Assembly: GCA_000171835.1 (NCBI GenBank) | Contig: ABHC01000022.1 | Span: 1-64,000, forward strand | From: an alpha proteobacterium BAL199 | GTDB taxonomy: Bacteria > Pseudomonadota > Alphaproteobacteria > Thalassobaculales > Thalassobaculaceae | Reading direction: 5' to 3' | DNA length: 64,000 nucleotides | Shown: positions 10,395 to 18,939 of the stretch, piece by piece | Layout of the letters: the number at the start of each line of letters is the position of its first letter | How positions within the stretch are numbered: the stretch's first letter is position 1 | Made by a program: the position numbers and the translations under genes | Notes under the pieces: model-generated | What the model was told of the DNA's origin: nothing | Databases searched by the model: none | Seen by the model: the letters and a program-made list of their open reading frames with translations, nothing else

Positions 10395-11774
10395 CTACAT
10401 CACCGCGCGGTTGAGCGAAGGGTCACGCGACAGGGTATCGGCGATCAGCTCGACGCCGCGCCGCACCGCCGCCAGATCGGCGGGCCGGCCGAGCGCAATG
10501 CGCAGATGATCGCGCCCAGCGCCCGGTGCGACGGCGAACACCGGACCATCGGCCACCGTCACTCCGCGCTCGACAAGGGCAGCGGCAGCGGAACCCCGCC
10601 AGGGTTCGGGCACCGCCAACCAAAGATGCGGACTGCCAGCCGGTGTCGGCGCCAACCACCCGTCCAGCATGGTTCTGGCCACCTGTCCTCGGGCTGCCTG
10701 TTCGTCCCGCTTGGCGTCGGTCAGCCGGTCTGCTGTTCCGTCGGCGAGCCAGCGCACCAGGATCTCCACCATCAGCGGCGGCACCATCCACAGCGTGTCG
10801 CGCAGGGCGGCCAGTATCCGGGGGCGCAATGCTGCCGGCCCGTGCAGGGCGCCGACCCGCAGGCCCGGCGCCAGATTCTTGGACGCGGCGGCGAGATAGA
10901 TCGAGTGCTCGGGCGCGAGCGCTGCTATCGGCGGCGGGGCATCGTCCGCGAACGCCCGGTAGATATCGTCCTCGATCAGCACCACGTCGTGCCGGGACAC
11001 GATGCCGGCAATCGCTTCGCGGCGGCCGGCGGACAGTACCGACGCCGTCGGGTTCTGCAGGGTCGGGATCAGGAACATACCCTTGGCCCGATGCTGGCGG
11101 ACGGCGGCTTCCAGCGCCTCGGGTATGACGCCGTCGGCGTCCATCTCGACGCCGACGATGCGCAGGTGCCGGGCGGTCGCGGCGCTCTTGAAACCAGGGT
11201 GGGTCAGCCGTTCGCACAGCACCACATCACCTGGCTCGAAGGTGGCCGACAGTGCCAAGGCAATGCCGTTCTGCGCTCCGGAGGTCACCACCGTACCGTC
11301 GGTGTCGGCTGGCATGCCCATGCTGCGCAACCACTGCGCCAGTGCGGTCCGGTGGGCCGGACGACCGCCGCTGGGGTCGTAGGCGGTCAGGGCCGACGCC
11401 TTGTTGTCGCCGGCGATCTCCGCCAGCGTCCGGCGCAACGCCTCCTCGGTGACGTCCTGGCAGGGCGGGAAGTTGAGGCCGAAGTCGATCGGAGCGTCAT
11501 TGTCGGCCACTTGGCCCCAACCGCGGATGCGCGGATCCCGCACGAAGGTTCCGCGGCCGATCTCACCGTCGATCAGGCCACGGGCGGTCGCCTCCTTGTA
11601 CGCGCGGGTGACCGTGCCGACGGTGACTCCGAGCTTCCAGGCAAGGTCGCGGTGGGTCGGCAGGCGGGTGCCGGGAGTCAGGACACCGCCGCGGATGGCG
11701 TCGGCCATCGCATCCGTGATCGCCCGATAGCGGGGTCCTGTGCGACCATCGAGATCGGGAAGCCATACCGTCAT
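10395..11774 (-). CDS. MocR-type transcription regulator (GntR HTH plus aminotransferase-like domain)
   Basis: 459 aa from ATG 11774 (opening MTVWLPDLDG); a longer reading to 11852 would run through the operator repeats. Residues about 10-75 form a GntR winged helix ('LPTHRDLAWKLGVTVGTVTRAYKEA'). Residues of about 90-455 are a fold-type-I PLP domain with 'TSGAQNGIALAL', 'LIEDDIYRAF' and the PLP lysine in 'ASKNLAPGLRVG'. MocR proteins sense an amino-acid-like ligand through PLP and usually control the adjacent divergent genes. Here these are the dehydratase-AlaX-PhzF group starting at 11901, and the 126-nt gap holds clear repeats. The ligand cannot be deduced. Confidence 0.9.
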   Translation of the reverse strand: MTVWLPDLDGRTGPRYRAITDAMADAIRGGVLTPGTRLPTHRDLAWKLGVTVGTVTRAYKEATARGLIDGEIGRGTFVRDPRIRGWGQVADNDAPIDFGLNFPPCQDVTEEALRRTLAEIAGDNKASALTAYDPSGGRPAHRTALAQWLRSMGMPADTDGTVVTSGAQNGIALALSATFEPGDVVLCERLTHPGFKSAATARHLRIVGVEMDADGVIPEALEAAVRQHRAKGMFLIPTLQNPTASVLSAGRREAIAGIVSRHDVVLIEDDIYRAFADDAPPPIAALAPEHSIYLAAASKNLAPGLRVGALHGPAALRPRILAALRDTLWMVPPLMVEILVRWLADGTADRLTDAKRDEQAARGQVARTMLDGWLAPTPAGSPHLWLAVPEPWRGSAAAALVERGVTVADGPVFAVAPGAGRDHLRIALGRPADLAAVRRGVELIADTLSRDPSLNRAVM

Positions 11775-11776
11775 GG

Positions 11777-11852
11777 TGACAATGTTCCGCTTGAACGAAC
11801 AATATCGATACAATATCGATGATTTGGAAGATGACAATTGCGACATTGTCAT
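11777..11852. promoter_or_regulatory. MocR operator region: direct and inverted repeats
   Basis: Two abutting perfect 11-mers ACAATATCGAT lie at 11799-11809 and 11810-11820. Beside them, 11831-11838 (ATGACAAT) and 11845-11852 (ATTGTCAT) form a perfect 8-bp inverted repeat with a 6-nt spacer. TGACAATG occurs once more at 11777-11784. The block fills the divergent promoter region between the MocR gene and the dehydratase. Paired direct repeats are the usual binding sites of MocR dimers. Confidence 0.65.
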
Positions 11853-11900
11853 CGACGCAATTTACGCAAGGCCAATCGTGCCGGCCTGAAGGAGCGAACG

Positions 11901-12887
11901 GTGAGCGACATTCCCGGACTGGCCGAACTGGAGCGTGCCGCCGACCTCGTCCATGCGGTCATGCCGCCGACCCCGCAGTACCGCTGGCCGCTGCTGTGCG
12001 AACGGGCGGGCTGCGAGGTCTGGGTCAAGCACGAGAACCAGACGCCGGCCGGCGCCTTCAAGATCCGCGGCGGCATCGTCTACATGGACGATTTGCGCCG
12101 CAGCCGACCCGACGTTAAGGGCGTCATCGCCGCAACCCGCGGCAATCATGGGCAGTCGGTCGCCTTCGCGGCTTCCCGTGCCGGGCTGACCTCGACCGTG
12201 GTGGTGCCGGAGGGCAATTCGGTGGAGAAGAATGCCGCCATGCGGGCCTTCGGCGCCGAGCTGATCGTCCACGGCCACGACTTCCAGGCCAGCCTGGAAC
12301 ACGCCACCAGGCTGGCCGAGGAACGCGGCCTGCACATGCTGGCGAGTTTCCATCCGCTGCTGGTGGCCGGGGTCGGGACCTATGCGCTGGAGTTGTTTCG
12401 CGCGGTGCCGGACCTGGACGCGGTGTACGTGCCGATCGGCCTCGGCTCCGGCATCTGCGGAGTGATGGCGGCGCGCGATGCGGTCGGCTCTAAGGCCGAA
12501 GTGATCGGCGTGGTCGCGGCGAACGCGCCGGCCTATGCGCTCAGCTTCGAGGCCGGCGCGCCGGTGTCGACCAACAACGCCGGCTCAATGGCGGACGGCG
12601 TGGACTGCCGGGTCCCGGTGCCCGGGGCGGTCGACGCCATCCTCGCTGGTGCGTCCGACGTGGTGCGGGTCACCGAGGACGAGATCAAGGCGGCCATGCG
12701 CCACTACTTCACCGACACCCACAACGTGGCGGAGGGCGCGGGTGCTGTGCCGCTGGCTGCGCTGCTGAAGGAACGGGACCGTTGGCAAGGCCGCAAGGTT
12801 GGCCTGATCCTGTCCGGTGGTAATGTCGACCGGCCCGTCTACCAGGCGGCGCTGAGCGAAGGCGACGAAAGCGAAACGGGGACGTGA
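11901..12887 (+). CDS. Threonine/serine dehydratase-like PLP enzyme
   Basis: 328 aa from GTG 11901, chosen because GAAGGAG lies eight bases upstream. Fold-type-II PLP enzyme: the PLP lysine is K54 in 'AGAFKIRGG', the asparagine/glycine loop is 'RGNHGQS', and the phosphate-binding loop is 'GLGSGICG'. A C-terminal ACT regulatory domain is absent, so it resembles catabolic dehydratases and the EutB-type enzyme of ectoine degradation. The predicted reaction is deamination of a hydroxy-amino acid to a 2-oxo acid. It heads a probable operon with AlaX (one-base overlap) and three PhzF genes, controlled by the divergent MocR protein. The MocR neighbour recalls the EnuR-EutB pairing, but none of the other ectoine genes are present here. 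Confidence 0.82.
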   Translation: MSDIPGLAELERAADLVHAVMPPTPQYRWPLLCERAGCEVWVKHENQTPAGAFKIRGGIVYMDDLRRSRPDVKGVIAATRGNHGQSVAFAASRAGLTSTVVVPEGNSVEKNAAMRAFGAELIVHGHDFQASLEHATRLAEERGLHMLASFHPLLVAGVGTYALELFRAVPDLDAVYVPIGLGSGICGVMAARDAVGSKAEVIGVVAANAPAYALSFEAGAPVSTNNAGSMADGVDCRVPVPGAVDAILAGASDVVRVTEDEIKAAMRHYFTDTHNVAEGAGAVPLAALLKERDRWQGRKVGLILSGGNVDRPVYQAALSEGDESETGT

Positions 12888-13597
12888 TGACCGAAGAGCT
12901 GTTCCGCGAGGACGCATACCTCAAATCCTGCGAGGCGACGGTAACCGCCGTCGGCGAGACCGGCATCGTGCTGGACCGCACGGTGTTCTATCCGACGGGC
13001 GGCGGCCAGCCGGGCGACAGCGGCAGCCTGACTCGGCCGGACGGGGCACAGGTGTCCATCACCGACACCCGCAAGGTTGAGGGCGGCATTGCCCACGTCC
13101 CGGCGGAGGGGGCGGCGATGCTCTCAGTCGGTGACAAGGTCACCGCCACGCTCGACTGGGATCGCCGCTACCGTCACATGCGGGTGCACACCGCCCTGCA
13201 TGTGATGTGCAGCCAGATCCAGGGCGGTGTCACCGGTGGCCAGATCGGCGACGGCAAGGGGCGGCTCGACTTCAACCTGGAGCCGGAGAACGTGCCGGAG
13301 AAGGAATCGCTGACCGAGCATCTGAACGCGCTCATCGCGGTCGACCATCCGCTCGGCATTTCCTGGATCACCGACGAGGAACTGACGGCCAATCCCGATC
13401 TGGTGCGCACCATGTCGGTCAAGCCGCCGATGGGAGCCGGGCGGGTGCGGATGATCCGGATCGGCGACGCGGTCGACTATCAGCCGTGCGGCGGTACCCA
13501 CGTGAAGTCGACCGGCGAGATCGGCCGGATCGCTATCACCAAGATCGAGAGCAAGGGCAAGCAGAACCGCCGGATCAACCTCGCCCTGGCGGATTGA
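12887..13597 (+). CDS. Alanyl-tRNA editing protein AlaX
   Basis: 236 aa from ATG 12887, which shares one base with the preceding stop (GTG 12884 is an alternative). It is a free-standing editing domain related to the second half of AlaRS: the zinc/active-site motif HTALH is at 101-105 and the second ligand pair lies in 'QPCGGTHV' (C201, H205). AlaX hydrolyses mischarged Ser- or Gly-tRNA(Ala). The N-terminal 'VFYPTGGGQPGD' segment is the family's substrate loop. Its position directly behind a serine/threonine-type dehydratase suggests a shared concern with serine-like amino acids, which is my inference from context only. Confidence 0.92.
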   Translation: MTEELFREDAYLKSCEATVTAVGETGIVLDRTVFYPTGGGQPGDSGSLTRPDGAQVSITDTRKVEGGIAHVPAEGAAMLSVGDKVTATLDWDRRYRHMRVHTALHVMCSQIQGGVTGGQIGDGKGRLDFNLEPENVPEKESLTEHLNALIAVDHPLGISWITDEELTANPDLVRTMSVKPPMGAGRVRMIRIGDAVDYQPCGGTHVKSTGEIGRIAITKIESKGKQNRRINLALAD

Positions 13598-13611
13598 CGG
13601 CGAGGCGGCGG

Positions 13612-13712
13612 TTGGATCCCGGCCCTCGCGGCCGGGATGACGACGGCAACTGCTCATCGATTGACGTCATCCCGGACCGGACCGCTGCAGGCGGTCGGAT
13701 CCGGGATCCATG
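13612..13712. repeat. Intergenic palindromic repeats of the ATCCCGG type
   Basis: Two neighbouring hairpins fill the AlaX-PhzF gap. The first has arms 13616-13624 (ATCCCGGCC) and 13630-13638 (GGCCGGGAT), perfect, with a 5-nt loop. The second, about 13668-13709, is a longer imperfect palindrome starting CATCCCGGACC. A third member of the same look is at 61551-61584. Such elements are widespread between genes in alphaproteobacteria; they may attenuate transcription within this operon. Confidence 0.6.
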
Positions 13713-13744
13713 AACGGCCACGGTGCCGAACGGAGATGTGTGCC

Positions 13745-14653
13745 ATGACGCTGACCTACGAGACTGTGGACGTGTTCACCGACACTGCGTTCGGCGGCAA
13801 CCCGCTGGCGGTGGTGTTCGGGGCCGACGGCCTGTCGACGGAGGCGATGCAGGCGATTGCCCGGGAGTTCAATTACTCCGAGACCACCTTCGTGTTGCCG
13901 CCATCCGATCCGGCGCACACCGCGCGGGTCAGGATCTTCTCCGGCAAGCGCGAGATGCCGTTCGCCGGGCATCCCAACGTCGGAACCGCGACCGTGCTGG
14001 CATGGCGTGGGGAGATCTTCGGCAAACCGGCCGGAGATCGGCTGGTGTTCGAGGAAATCGCCGGGCTGGTGCCGGTCTCGATCATGTCCGCTGGCGGGCG
14101 TCCGGTCGGCGCCATGCTGACCGCTCCGGCCCCGTTCAGCACAGCCGCCGAAGCCGGCGTCGATGACGTGGCAGCCTGTATCGGTCTGACACCGGCCGAC
14201 ATTCGAACCGGCGCTCACCGCCCGATTATCGCGTCGGCCGGGCTGCCGTTCCTGATTGCCGAGTTGGCGGACCGGTCGGCGCTGGAGCGGTCGCGCCCCG
14301 ATTCCGGGCATTTCGCCTCGGCGGTCAGCGTGGTGCCGATCGGCGCCATCCTCTGCTACGCCCGCACCGGCGGTTCCGACAGTGTCGACGTCCGGGCCCG
14401 CATGTTCGCGCCGATCCGCAACGTCGCCGAGGATCCGGCGACCGGCAGCGCCAATGTGGCGCTGATGGGGCTGCGGGCCTCGCTGCGCGCGCAGCCCGGC
14501 ACCCTGGCGCTGAAGATCGCCCAGGGCGTGGAGATGGGCCGGCCCAGCCTGCTGATGGGCGAGGCCGACTGGCAGGGCGGCACGGTGACCGCGACCCGCA
14601 TCGGCGGCCAGTGCGCACCGGTGATGCGCGGCGAAATTCTGGCTGCCGGCTGA
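13745..14653 (+). CDS. PhzF family isomerase/epimerase, copy 1
   Basis: 302 aa. ATG 13745 has CGGAG at nine bases; an in-frame ATG at 13736 would overlap that site. PhzF family signatures: '[18 protein letters not shown]' near residues 8-25, the catalytic glutamate E46 in 'YSETTFV', '[14 protein letters not shown]', and 'EDPATGSANVAL' with the second-domain active-site loop. The fold is the diaminopimelate-epimerase type double barrel; members isomerise small acids without cofactor, but most are of unknown substrate. It is the first of three tandem paralogs. Confidence 0.9.
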   Translation: MTLTYETVDVFTDTAFGGNPLAVVFGADGLSTEAMQAIAREFNYSETTFVLPPSDPAHTARVRIFSGKREMPFAGHPNVGTATVLAWRGEIFGKPAGDRLVFEEIAGLVPVSIMSAGGRPVGAMLTAPAPFSTAAEAGVDDVAACIGLTPADIRTGAHRPIIASAGLPFLIAELADRSALERSRPDSGHFASAVSVVPIGAILCYARTGGSDSVDVRARMFAPIRNVAEDPATGSANVALMGLRASLRAQPGTLALKIAQGVEMGRPSLLMGEADWQGGTVTATRIGGQCAPVMRGEILAAG

Positions 14654-14664
14654 GGGAGACCACC

Positions 14665-15561
14665 ATGACCTTGACCTACGAGACGGTGGACGTGTTCACC
14701 GACACCGCGTTCGGTGGCAACCCACTGGCGGTGGTGTTCGGTGGCGAGCGACTGTCGACCCAGGCGATGCAGACCATCGCTCGTGAATTCAACTTCCCCG
14801 AAACCACCTTCGTCCTGCCACCGACCGACCCCGTGAACACCGCGAAGGTGCGGATCTTCACGCCGGGGGTCGAGTTGCCGTTCGCCGGTCACCCCAATGT
14901 CGGGACCGCCACTGTGCTGGCCCGGCGCGGCAGCGTGTTCGGCAAACCGGTCGGCGACACCGTGGTGTTCGAGGAGGCGATCGGCCTGGTCGGCCTGAAG
15001 ATCGTGCGTGACGGCGGTGAGGCGGTCGGTGCGGTGCTGACCGCGCCGGCGCTGCCGACGGTGGAGGGTATCTTCGACCCCTCGGCGGTGGCCGCCGCCG
15101 TCGGCCTTTCCGACTCCGCGATCATCCTGGCCCGCCACGCCCCGGCGCATGTGGCGATCGGCGCCACCTTCGTGATCGCCGAGGTGGCCGACCTCGACGC
15201 GCTGGCGGCTGCCCGATCGGACGAAGGGTTGATCGCCAAGCATCTCGGCAAGGCGGCCCCGGACGAGATCTACCTGTACACCCGCCTCGACGCCGGGGAG
15301 GGAACTCTGCACATCCGGGCGCGCATGTTCGCACCCAGCCTCGGCATCCCGGAGGATCCGGCAACCGGCGGTGCCGCGGTCGCGATCGCCGGCCTGTTCG
15401 TCAAGCTGATGGACGGTGACCTGGACCTCACGATCGAGCAGGGCGTGGAGATGGGCCGGCCGAGCCGGCTCGACGTCTGCATTCTGCGCGACGGGACGCC
15501 CGCCCGCATCACTGTCGCCGGGCGCTGCGTGCCGATGATGCGCGGCGAACTGGCCGCCTGA
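14665..15561 (+). CDS. PhzF family isomerase/epimerase, copy 2
   Basis: 298 aa, starting 11 nt after copy 1 with GGGAG before the ATG. It shares the N-terminus '[19 protein letters not shown]' almost exactly with copy 1 but diverges after about residue 90. The catalytic E46 ('PETTFV') and '[14 protein letters not shown]' are kept, while the second-domain loop reads '[12 protein letters not shown]' instead of 'EDPATGSANxAL'. That change lies in the loop lining the active site and suggests a different substrate from copies 1 and 3. It presumably arose by tandem duplication followed by divergence. Confidence 0.9.
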   Translation: MTLTYETVDVFTDTAFGGNPLAVVFGGERLSTQAMQTIAREFNFPETTFVLPPTDPVNTAKVRIFTPGVELPFAGHPNVGTATVLARRGSVFGKPVGDTVVFEEAIGLVGLKIVRDGGEAVGAVLTAPALPTVEGIFDPSAVAAAVGLSDSAIILARHAPAHVAIGATFVIAEVADLDALAAARSDEGLIAKHLGKAAPDEIYLYTRLDAGEGTLHIRARMFAPSLGIPEDPATGGAAVAIAGLFVKLMDGDLDLTIEQGVEMGRPSRLDVCILRDGTPARITVAGRCVPMMRGELAA

Positions 15562-15575
15562 AGGAGCGCACCGCC

Positions 15576-16484
15576 ATGACACTGACCTACGAAACCGTCG
15601 ATGTGTTCACCGACGTGGCGTTCGGCGGAAACCCGCTGGCCGTGGTGTTCGGCGCCGAGGGCCTGTCGGCCGCCGCCATGCAGGCGATAGCGCGTGAGTT
15701 CAACTACTCCGAAACCACCTTCGTGCTGCCGCCACAGAACCCGGCGCACACCGCCCGGGTGCGGATCTTCACGCCGAACATCGAGGTGCCGTTCGCCGGC
15801 CACCCAAATGTCGGCACCGCGACCGTGCTGGCGTGGCGCGACAAGGTGTTCGACCGCCCGATTGGCGATCGCATGGTGTTCGAGGAAACTGCCGGCCTGG
15901 TGCCGGTTGCGATCATCCAAGAGGGCGGCCGGCCGGTTGGCGCCACCTTGACCGCACCGCAGCCGTTCCAGCGCCTGGGCGAGGCCGATGCGACCGAGGT
16001 GGCGGCTTGTCTGGGCCTGCGACCGTCGCAGATCCGGGAGGGCCGTCACCAGCCGGTGACCGGTACCGTCGGCCTGCCGTTTTTGCTGGTTGAGTTGACC
16101 GATCGGGCCGCCCTGGAAGCAGCCCGACCGGTGACCAGCGCCATCCTGTCGTCGCCAAGTGTAGCGCCGGTCAAGGACATCCACTGCTACGTCCGCACCG
16201 GCAACGGCGACGATGTCGATCTCCGCACCCGGATGTTCGCGCCGCTGGACGGCGTGCCGGAAGATCCGGCGACCGGCAGCGCCAATTGCGCGCTGGCCGG
16301 CCTGCTGGCCGAACTCGACGGCCCGGCCGACGGCACCATCCGTCTGCGCATCGCCCAGGGGGTCGAGATGGGCCGCCCGAGCCTGCTGCTCGCCGAGGCC
16401 GACCGGACCGGTGGTGTCACGACGGCGATCCGCATCGGCGGCCGCTGCGTGGCGATTCGGCGCGGGGAAATCGTGGCGGGGTAG
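15576..16484 (+). CDS. PhzF family isomerase/epimerase, copy 3
   Basis: 302 aa, 14 nt after copy 2, with AAGGAG before the ATG. The catalytic E46 ('YSETTFV'), '[15 protein letters not shown]' and 'EDPATGSANCAL' are intact, so copy 3 is closer to copy 1 than to copy 2. All three have normal length and no frameshift, and are probably functional and co-transcribed from the MocR-controlled promoter. The gene ends 14 nt before the convergent His-tailed MFS gene, with no obvious terminator between. Confidence 0.9.
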   Translation: MTLTYETVDVFTDVAFGGNPLAVVFGAEGLSAAAMQAIAREFNYSETTFVLPPQNPAHTARVRIFTPNIEVPFAGHPNVGTATVLAWRDKVFDRPIGDRMVFEETAGLVPVAIIQEGGRPVGATLTAPQPFQRLGEADATEVAACLGLRPSQIREGRHQPVTGTVGLPFLLVELTDRAALEAARPVTSAILSSPSVAPVKDIHCYVRTGNGDDVDLRTRMFAPLDGVPEDPATGSANCALAGLLAELDGPADGTIRLRIAQGVEMGRPSLLLAEADRTGGVTTAIRIGGRCVAIRRGEIVAG

Positions 16485-16498
16485 GGGGCTCTCTACCG

Positions 16499-17875
16499 CT
16501 ATCCCGTCGGCCAGGCGCGGTGTTGCAGGTCGATGACGAAGGCGTGGCGGTGGCGGATCGAGGCGTGGCGGTGCGGGTGGCGGTGCGGCTCCGGGCCTTC
16601 CCAGCCTTCGTGCTCGTGTTGATGGTGCGGATCGTCATGGGTGTGCAGGTGCTCGTGATCGATCGGCGCGTGGGTATGCGGCAGGTCGGCCGGATCGCGG
16701 CGCGGCCACAGCGTCACGGCGCCGCCGATGCCGATGACGACCAGGGCGGCCGAGGTGGCGAACGCCGCGGTCATGCCGTAGCCGGCCCCGATCCAGCCGG
16801 CCATCGGGTAGGCGATCAGCCAGCACAGATGCGACAGGGCGAACTGGGCGGCGAACACCGCGGGGCGATCACTGTCGCGCGCGGAACGGCGCAGCAGGCG
16901 CCCGGCCGGTGTCTGGATTGCGGACGATCCGGCGCCGATCAACAGCCACAGCGCGCCCAGGGACAGGAAGCCCGGCTGCAGCAGGCCAAGCCCCATGGCC
17001 ACTGCCAGCGCAGCACCTCCGGTCAGCATCACCGTCCGTTCCGCCACCCGATCAAGCAGGCGGGGCAGCAGCAGTGCCATGACGATCGATCCGGCACCGG
17101 AGGCGGCGAACAGCAGGGCGACGTCGGCCTCCGACCGGCCGAGCAGGTCGCGAGCGTAGACCACGGTGTTCACGATCACCATGGACCCGGCCCCGGCGAC
17201 GGCCAGCGACAGCGCCAGCAATCCACGCAACCGCGGGGTCGCCAGATAGGCGTGCAGCCCGAAGCCGAGGTTGGCGAGCACACCGCGCGTGCGCTCTGGC
17301 GTGCGGGCCGTTGGCAGCGTCACGCTGGCCACCAGGGCGGCGGAGATCAGGAACGCCGCGGCGTTGGCGGCGAATAGCGGATCGTAGGTCATCACGGCGA
17401 GTGCGGCGGCGGCGAGGGCCGGGCTCGCCAGTGCCTCGATGTCGTAGGCCAGCCGCGACAGCGACAGCGCGCGAGTGTACTCGGCTTCATCCGGCAGAAT
17501 GTCGGGGATCGTCGCCTGGAAGGTCGGAGTGAATCCGGCGGTGCAGATGTTCAGCACCACGATCAGCGCATAGATCTGCCAGACCTCGGTCACAAACGGC
17601 AGGCAGAGCACCACGCCGGCACGGGCCAGATCGAGACCGATGAGCAGGGCGCGACGCGGTACCCGGTGGGCGATGGCGCCGGCGATCGGCGCTACCGTGA
17701 CATAGGCGACCATCTTCAGGGCAAGCGCGGTGCCGAGCACCCGTCCAGCGTCGCCACCGGCGAGGTCCCAGGCCAGCAAACCGAGGGCGACGGTGGTCAA
17801 GCCGCTGCCGAACAGCGCAATGATCTGGGCGCTGAACAGCCGTCGGTAAACCCGGTGGGCGAGTGGATTGCTCAT
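16499..17875 (-). CDS. MFS transporter with histidine-rich C-terminal tail (NreB-like)
   Basis: 458 aa from ATG 17875 ('MSNPLAHRVYRRLF'); the longer frame to 18031 enters the divergent gene. Twelve hydrophobic helices are followed by a cytosolic tail of about 65 residues rich in histidine (about 17 His, in pairs such as 'DHEHLHTHDD', 'HHQHEHE', 'PHRHPHRH'). This architecture matches NreB-type nickel/cobalt exporters, where the tail binds metal. Metal efflux is therefore the best guess, but the tail alone does not fix the metal. On its strand TTGACA (17910-17905) precedes the gene with a weak -10 17 nt on, which would place transcription start near the ATG. It is divergent from the DMT gene. 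Confidence 0.75.
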   Translation of the reverse strand: MSNPLAHRVYRRLFSAQIIALFGSGLTTVALGLLAWDLAGGDAGRVLGTALALKMVAYVTVAPIAGAIAHRVPRRALLIGLDLARAGVVLCLPFVTEVWQIYALIVVLNICTAGFTPTFQATIPDILPDEAEYTRALSLSRLAYDIEALASPALAAAALAVMTYDPLFAANAAAFLISAALVASVTLPTARTPERTRGVLANLGFGLHAYLATPRLRGLLALSLAVAGAGSMVIVNTVVYARDLLGRSEADVALLFAASGAGSIVMALLLPRLLDRVAERTVMLTGGAALAVAMGLGLLQPGFLSLGALWLLIGAGSSAIQTPAGRLLRRSARDSDRPAVFAAQFALSHLCWLIAYPMAGWIGAGYGMTAAFATSAALVVIGIGGAVTLWPRRDPADLPHTHAPIDHEHLHTHDDPHHQHEHEGWEGPEPHRHPHRHASIRHRHAFVIDLQHRAWPTG

Positions 17876-17970
17876 CGGACCATCGCAAACCGGATCGCTG
17901 CCTGTGTCAATTCGATGGTTATAACCTTGGCGTGTGGACATTGCGTGCGACGCACGACAAGATCGCGGCC

Positions 17971-18939
17971 ATGGCCAATCCAGTGATCGATGCCCGAGGT
18001 CTGTCGGCGGTGGCGGTTGCCGTCGTGTCATGGGGTGTTCTGATCGTTGTCAGCCGGGTGCTGGTCGTCGGTTTCGATCTCAACCCATGGGTGCTTTCGT
18101 TCATCCAGATGGCGGTTGGCGGGGCGGCGATGTTCGTTGCCGCCGGGAGAGGGCCGTTGCCGCTGACCGCAATGCGCAACCCGCACACCTGGATCTACGG
18201 TGGTTTGCGAGTCCTGACCGCGGCAACGCTGACGGCGGCCCTCGCTCACGGAACCGCGGCCGAGATCTCGGTCATGAGCGCGTTCTTCATTCCCGTCGGC
18301 ATCCTGCTGGCCTGGACCCTGTTCGCACGCCGGCCGTCCTCGGCCGACGTCATCGGATCGCTGGTGATCCTGGCCGGCATTGTCGGGGTTGCCGACGGTT
18401 TGCCGGGTGGCCTGGGCGGACCGGTGGTGGTTCTGATGGCGATCTCGGCCACCGCGACCGCCGTTGCGACTGCCGTGGCCGAACTGCACCCCGACAACCG
18501 TAACGATGACCGCAAGGGCCGGTTGCGCCTGACGGGGGCCGCCATGCTGACCACCGCGGTGCTGATGCTCGGGGTGGCTGCTGCAGTCGCGTATTTTGAA
18601 ACGGACGGGGCGGTTGCCGAGCACGTTCCGTTCGATGCGGTAACGCACCCGGCGATCTGGATTGCCGGTATTCTGGTCGGCGTGATCTTGCGCGGGCCGT
18701 CGACCTACGCGACGTTTCGGGCAATTCGGATGGTCGGCTCGGAGAACTACCTGATGGGTGTTGCGTTGATGCCGGTGATGAACCTGATCGGCGAGAGTCT
18801 GGCGGCTACCGCCGGCCTGTTGCCGATGCCGGCATTGTCCTCGGCCACCATGCTGGCGGGGGCTGTCGGTATCGCCGGTGCTATGGGGATGGTGGCGTTG
18901 CGCTGGCGGGCGCGGGCGCGGAGCGTGCAGTCGGCATGA
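17971..18939 (+). CDS. DMT-superfamily (EamA) transporter
   Basis: 322 aa from ATG 17971 ('MANPVIDARGL'). About ten hydrophobic helices in two halves are visible, each with EamA-type features: 'WVLSFIQMAVGGAAMF' early in the first half and 'YLMGVALMPVMNLIGESLAAT' in the second. Such proteins are inner-membrane exporters of metabolites and amino-acid-like compounds; the substrate is not readable. A charged loop near 'HPDNRNDDRKGR' separates the halves. The stop overlaps the following GNAT start (ATGA), so the two form a unit. No strong Shine-Dalgarno sequence precedes the ATG. Confidence 0.82.
   Translation: MANPVIDARGLSAVAVAVVSWGVLIVVSRVLVVGFDLNPWVLSFIQMAVGGAAMFVAAGRGPLPLTAMRNPHTWIYGGLRVLTAATLTAALAHGTAAEISVMSAFFIPVGILLAWTLFARRPSSADVIGSLVILAGIVGVADGLPGGLGGPVVVLMAISATATAVATAVAELHPDNRNDDRKGRLRLTGAAMLTTAVLMLGVAAAVAYFETDGAVAEHVPFDAVTHPAIWIAGILVGVILRGPSTYATFRAIRMVGSENYLMGVALMPVMNLIGESLAATAGLLPMPALSSATMLAGAVGIAGAMGMVALRWRARARSVQSA

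Noticed and set aside
11819-12118. Forward frame of 99 codons before the dehydratase
   Set aside because: It overlaps the dehydratase in another frame and has no ribosome site; the GTG 11901 gene explains the region.
17917-17926. Palindrome GGTTATAACC between the MFS and DMT genes
   Set aside because: A single short palindrome in a divergent promoter region; no partner repeat or known regulator to support an operator.
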